Assembly (NCBI GenBank): GCA_003154555.1
Contig: PMDT01000049.1
Coordinates: 1 to 6,755 of the forward strand
Length of the DNA stretch: 6,755 nt
Source of the DNA: Spirochaetaceae bacterium
GTDB taxonomy: Bacteria; Spirochaetota; Spirochaetia; SZUA-6; Fen-1364
Direction of reading: 5' to 3'
The first letter of the stretch is position 1; each line of letters opens with the position of its first letter. The position numbers were made by a program, and so were the translations under genes. The notes below the pieces were generated by a model. The model was given only the letters and a program-made list of their open reading frames with translations, ran no database searches and was not told where the DNA came from. This document shows, piece after piece, positions 6,454 to 6,755 of the stretch.

Positions 6454-6755
6454 GTCCCGCTTCTCTTCCTGTTGATCGAGAAGACGAAACAGTCTGGTCT
6501 GAAATAGTCCTCGCCGTAGAAGAGAGGAGACCCTTTCTGATCGACCAGGACCTGTTTCAGCACGAGAATCGGAGCGCCCGCCTTGTACGACAGCTTCAGA
6601 GCCAGGTCTTTCGTGCAGTTCTCCGGGCTCAGCTCCGCGAAGCTGTTCCCGATCTTGATGCCGTTCTGCTCGATCATCTCGAAAAGCGACAGGATCTTTC
6701 CGTCGATGGAGAGAAATATCGTGGCAACCCGTGGGCTCAGGTGATCCAGGGAAAA
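6450..6755 (-). CDS. GntR/HutC-family transcriptional regulator, C-terminal UTRA domain (5' partial)
   Basis: The last 101 residues of a transcription factor; the frame stays open to the right edge of the window, so its N-terminal winged-helix DNA-binding domain lies outside. The visible part matches the UTRA effector-binding domain of HutC-type GntR regulators: a strand-helix segment ending in LSLFEMIEQNG, then the characteristic LALKLSYKAGAPILVLKQ helix-strand, then SPLFYGEDYFRPDCFVF and a basic tail (NRKRSGT). UTRA domains usually bind a small sugar phosphate, sugar acid or amino-acid metabolite and release the repressor from DNA. It is the first gene of the cluster and its stop overlaps the kinase start (ATGA), so it probably controls and is co-transcribed with the operon. 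The promoter and operator should lie upstream of this gene, beyond the window. The family call rests on the C-terminal domain alone. Confidence 0.87.
   Translation of the reverse strand, partial: FSLDHLSPRVATIFLSIDGKILSLFEMIEQNGIKIGNSFAELSPENCTKDLALKLSYKAGAPILVLKQVLVDQKGSPLFYGEDYFRPDCFVFSINRKRSGT

Noticed and set aside
1..6755. AI-2 (Lsr-type) uptake and processing system
   Set aside because: An FGGY kinase together with an RbsA-type ATPase recalls LsrK/LsrA, but the deacetylase, epimerase, SDR, AllA-like protein and aldo/keto reductase are not Lsr components, and the regulator is UTRA-type rather than LsrR-like.

Overview
The window is a densely packed bacterial gene cluster of about 60% G+C by eye, with every recognisable gene on the minus strand. 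Transcription therefore runs from the right edge (base 6755) to the left edge (base 1), and both edges cut through genes. No phylogenetic marker is present. The composition and Shine-Dalgarno-led starts fit a high-GC, probably heterotrophic bacterium, and I cannot place it further. There is no sign of mobile elements, RNA genes, CRISPR arrays or long non-coding stretches; the largest gap between genes is 37 nt.

In order of transcription the genes are: (1) the C-terminal UTRA effector domain of a GntR/HutC-type regulator (6755-6450, 5' end missing); (2) an FGGY carbohydrate kinase (6453-4954); (3) a PIG-L/LmbE-family zinc deacetylase (4937-4218); (4) a TIM-barrel sugar isomerase/epimerase related to D-tagatose/D-psicose 3-epimerases (4207-3308); (5) an NAD-type short-chain dehydrogenase (3311-2472); (6) a small ureidoglycolate-lyase (AllA)-like beta-barrel protein (2475-1972); (7) an aldo/keto reductase (probably 1945-956); (8) the first 306 residues of an RbsA-type double-ATPase subunit of a sugar ABC importer (918-1, 3' end missing). 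Three junctions are 4-nt ATGA start/stop overlaps, and the others are short gaps led by ribosome-binding sites, so this looks like one operon.

The set reads as a self-contained catabolic operon for a carbohydrate or polyol. A regulator sensing a small sugar-like ligand is followed by intracellular enzymes that could deacylate, oxidise or reduce, epimerise and phosphorylate the substrate, then by the importer ATPase. The permease and periplasmic binding protein are expected beyond base 1. The substrate cannot be read from the sequence. Two members, the PIG-L deacetylase and the AllA-like protein, are not part of standard pentose or hexose operons. The kinase also lacks the usual xylulokinase substrate motifs. 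Together these make the operon a reasonable candidate for an uncharacterised sugar pathway.
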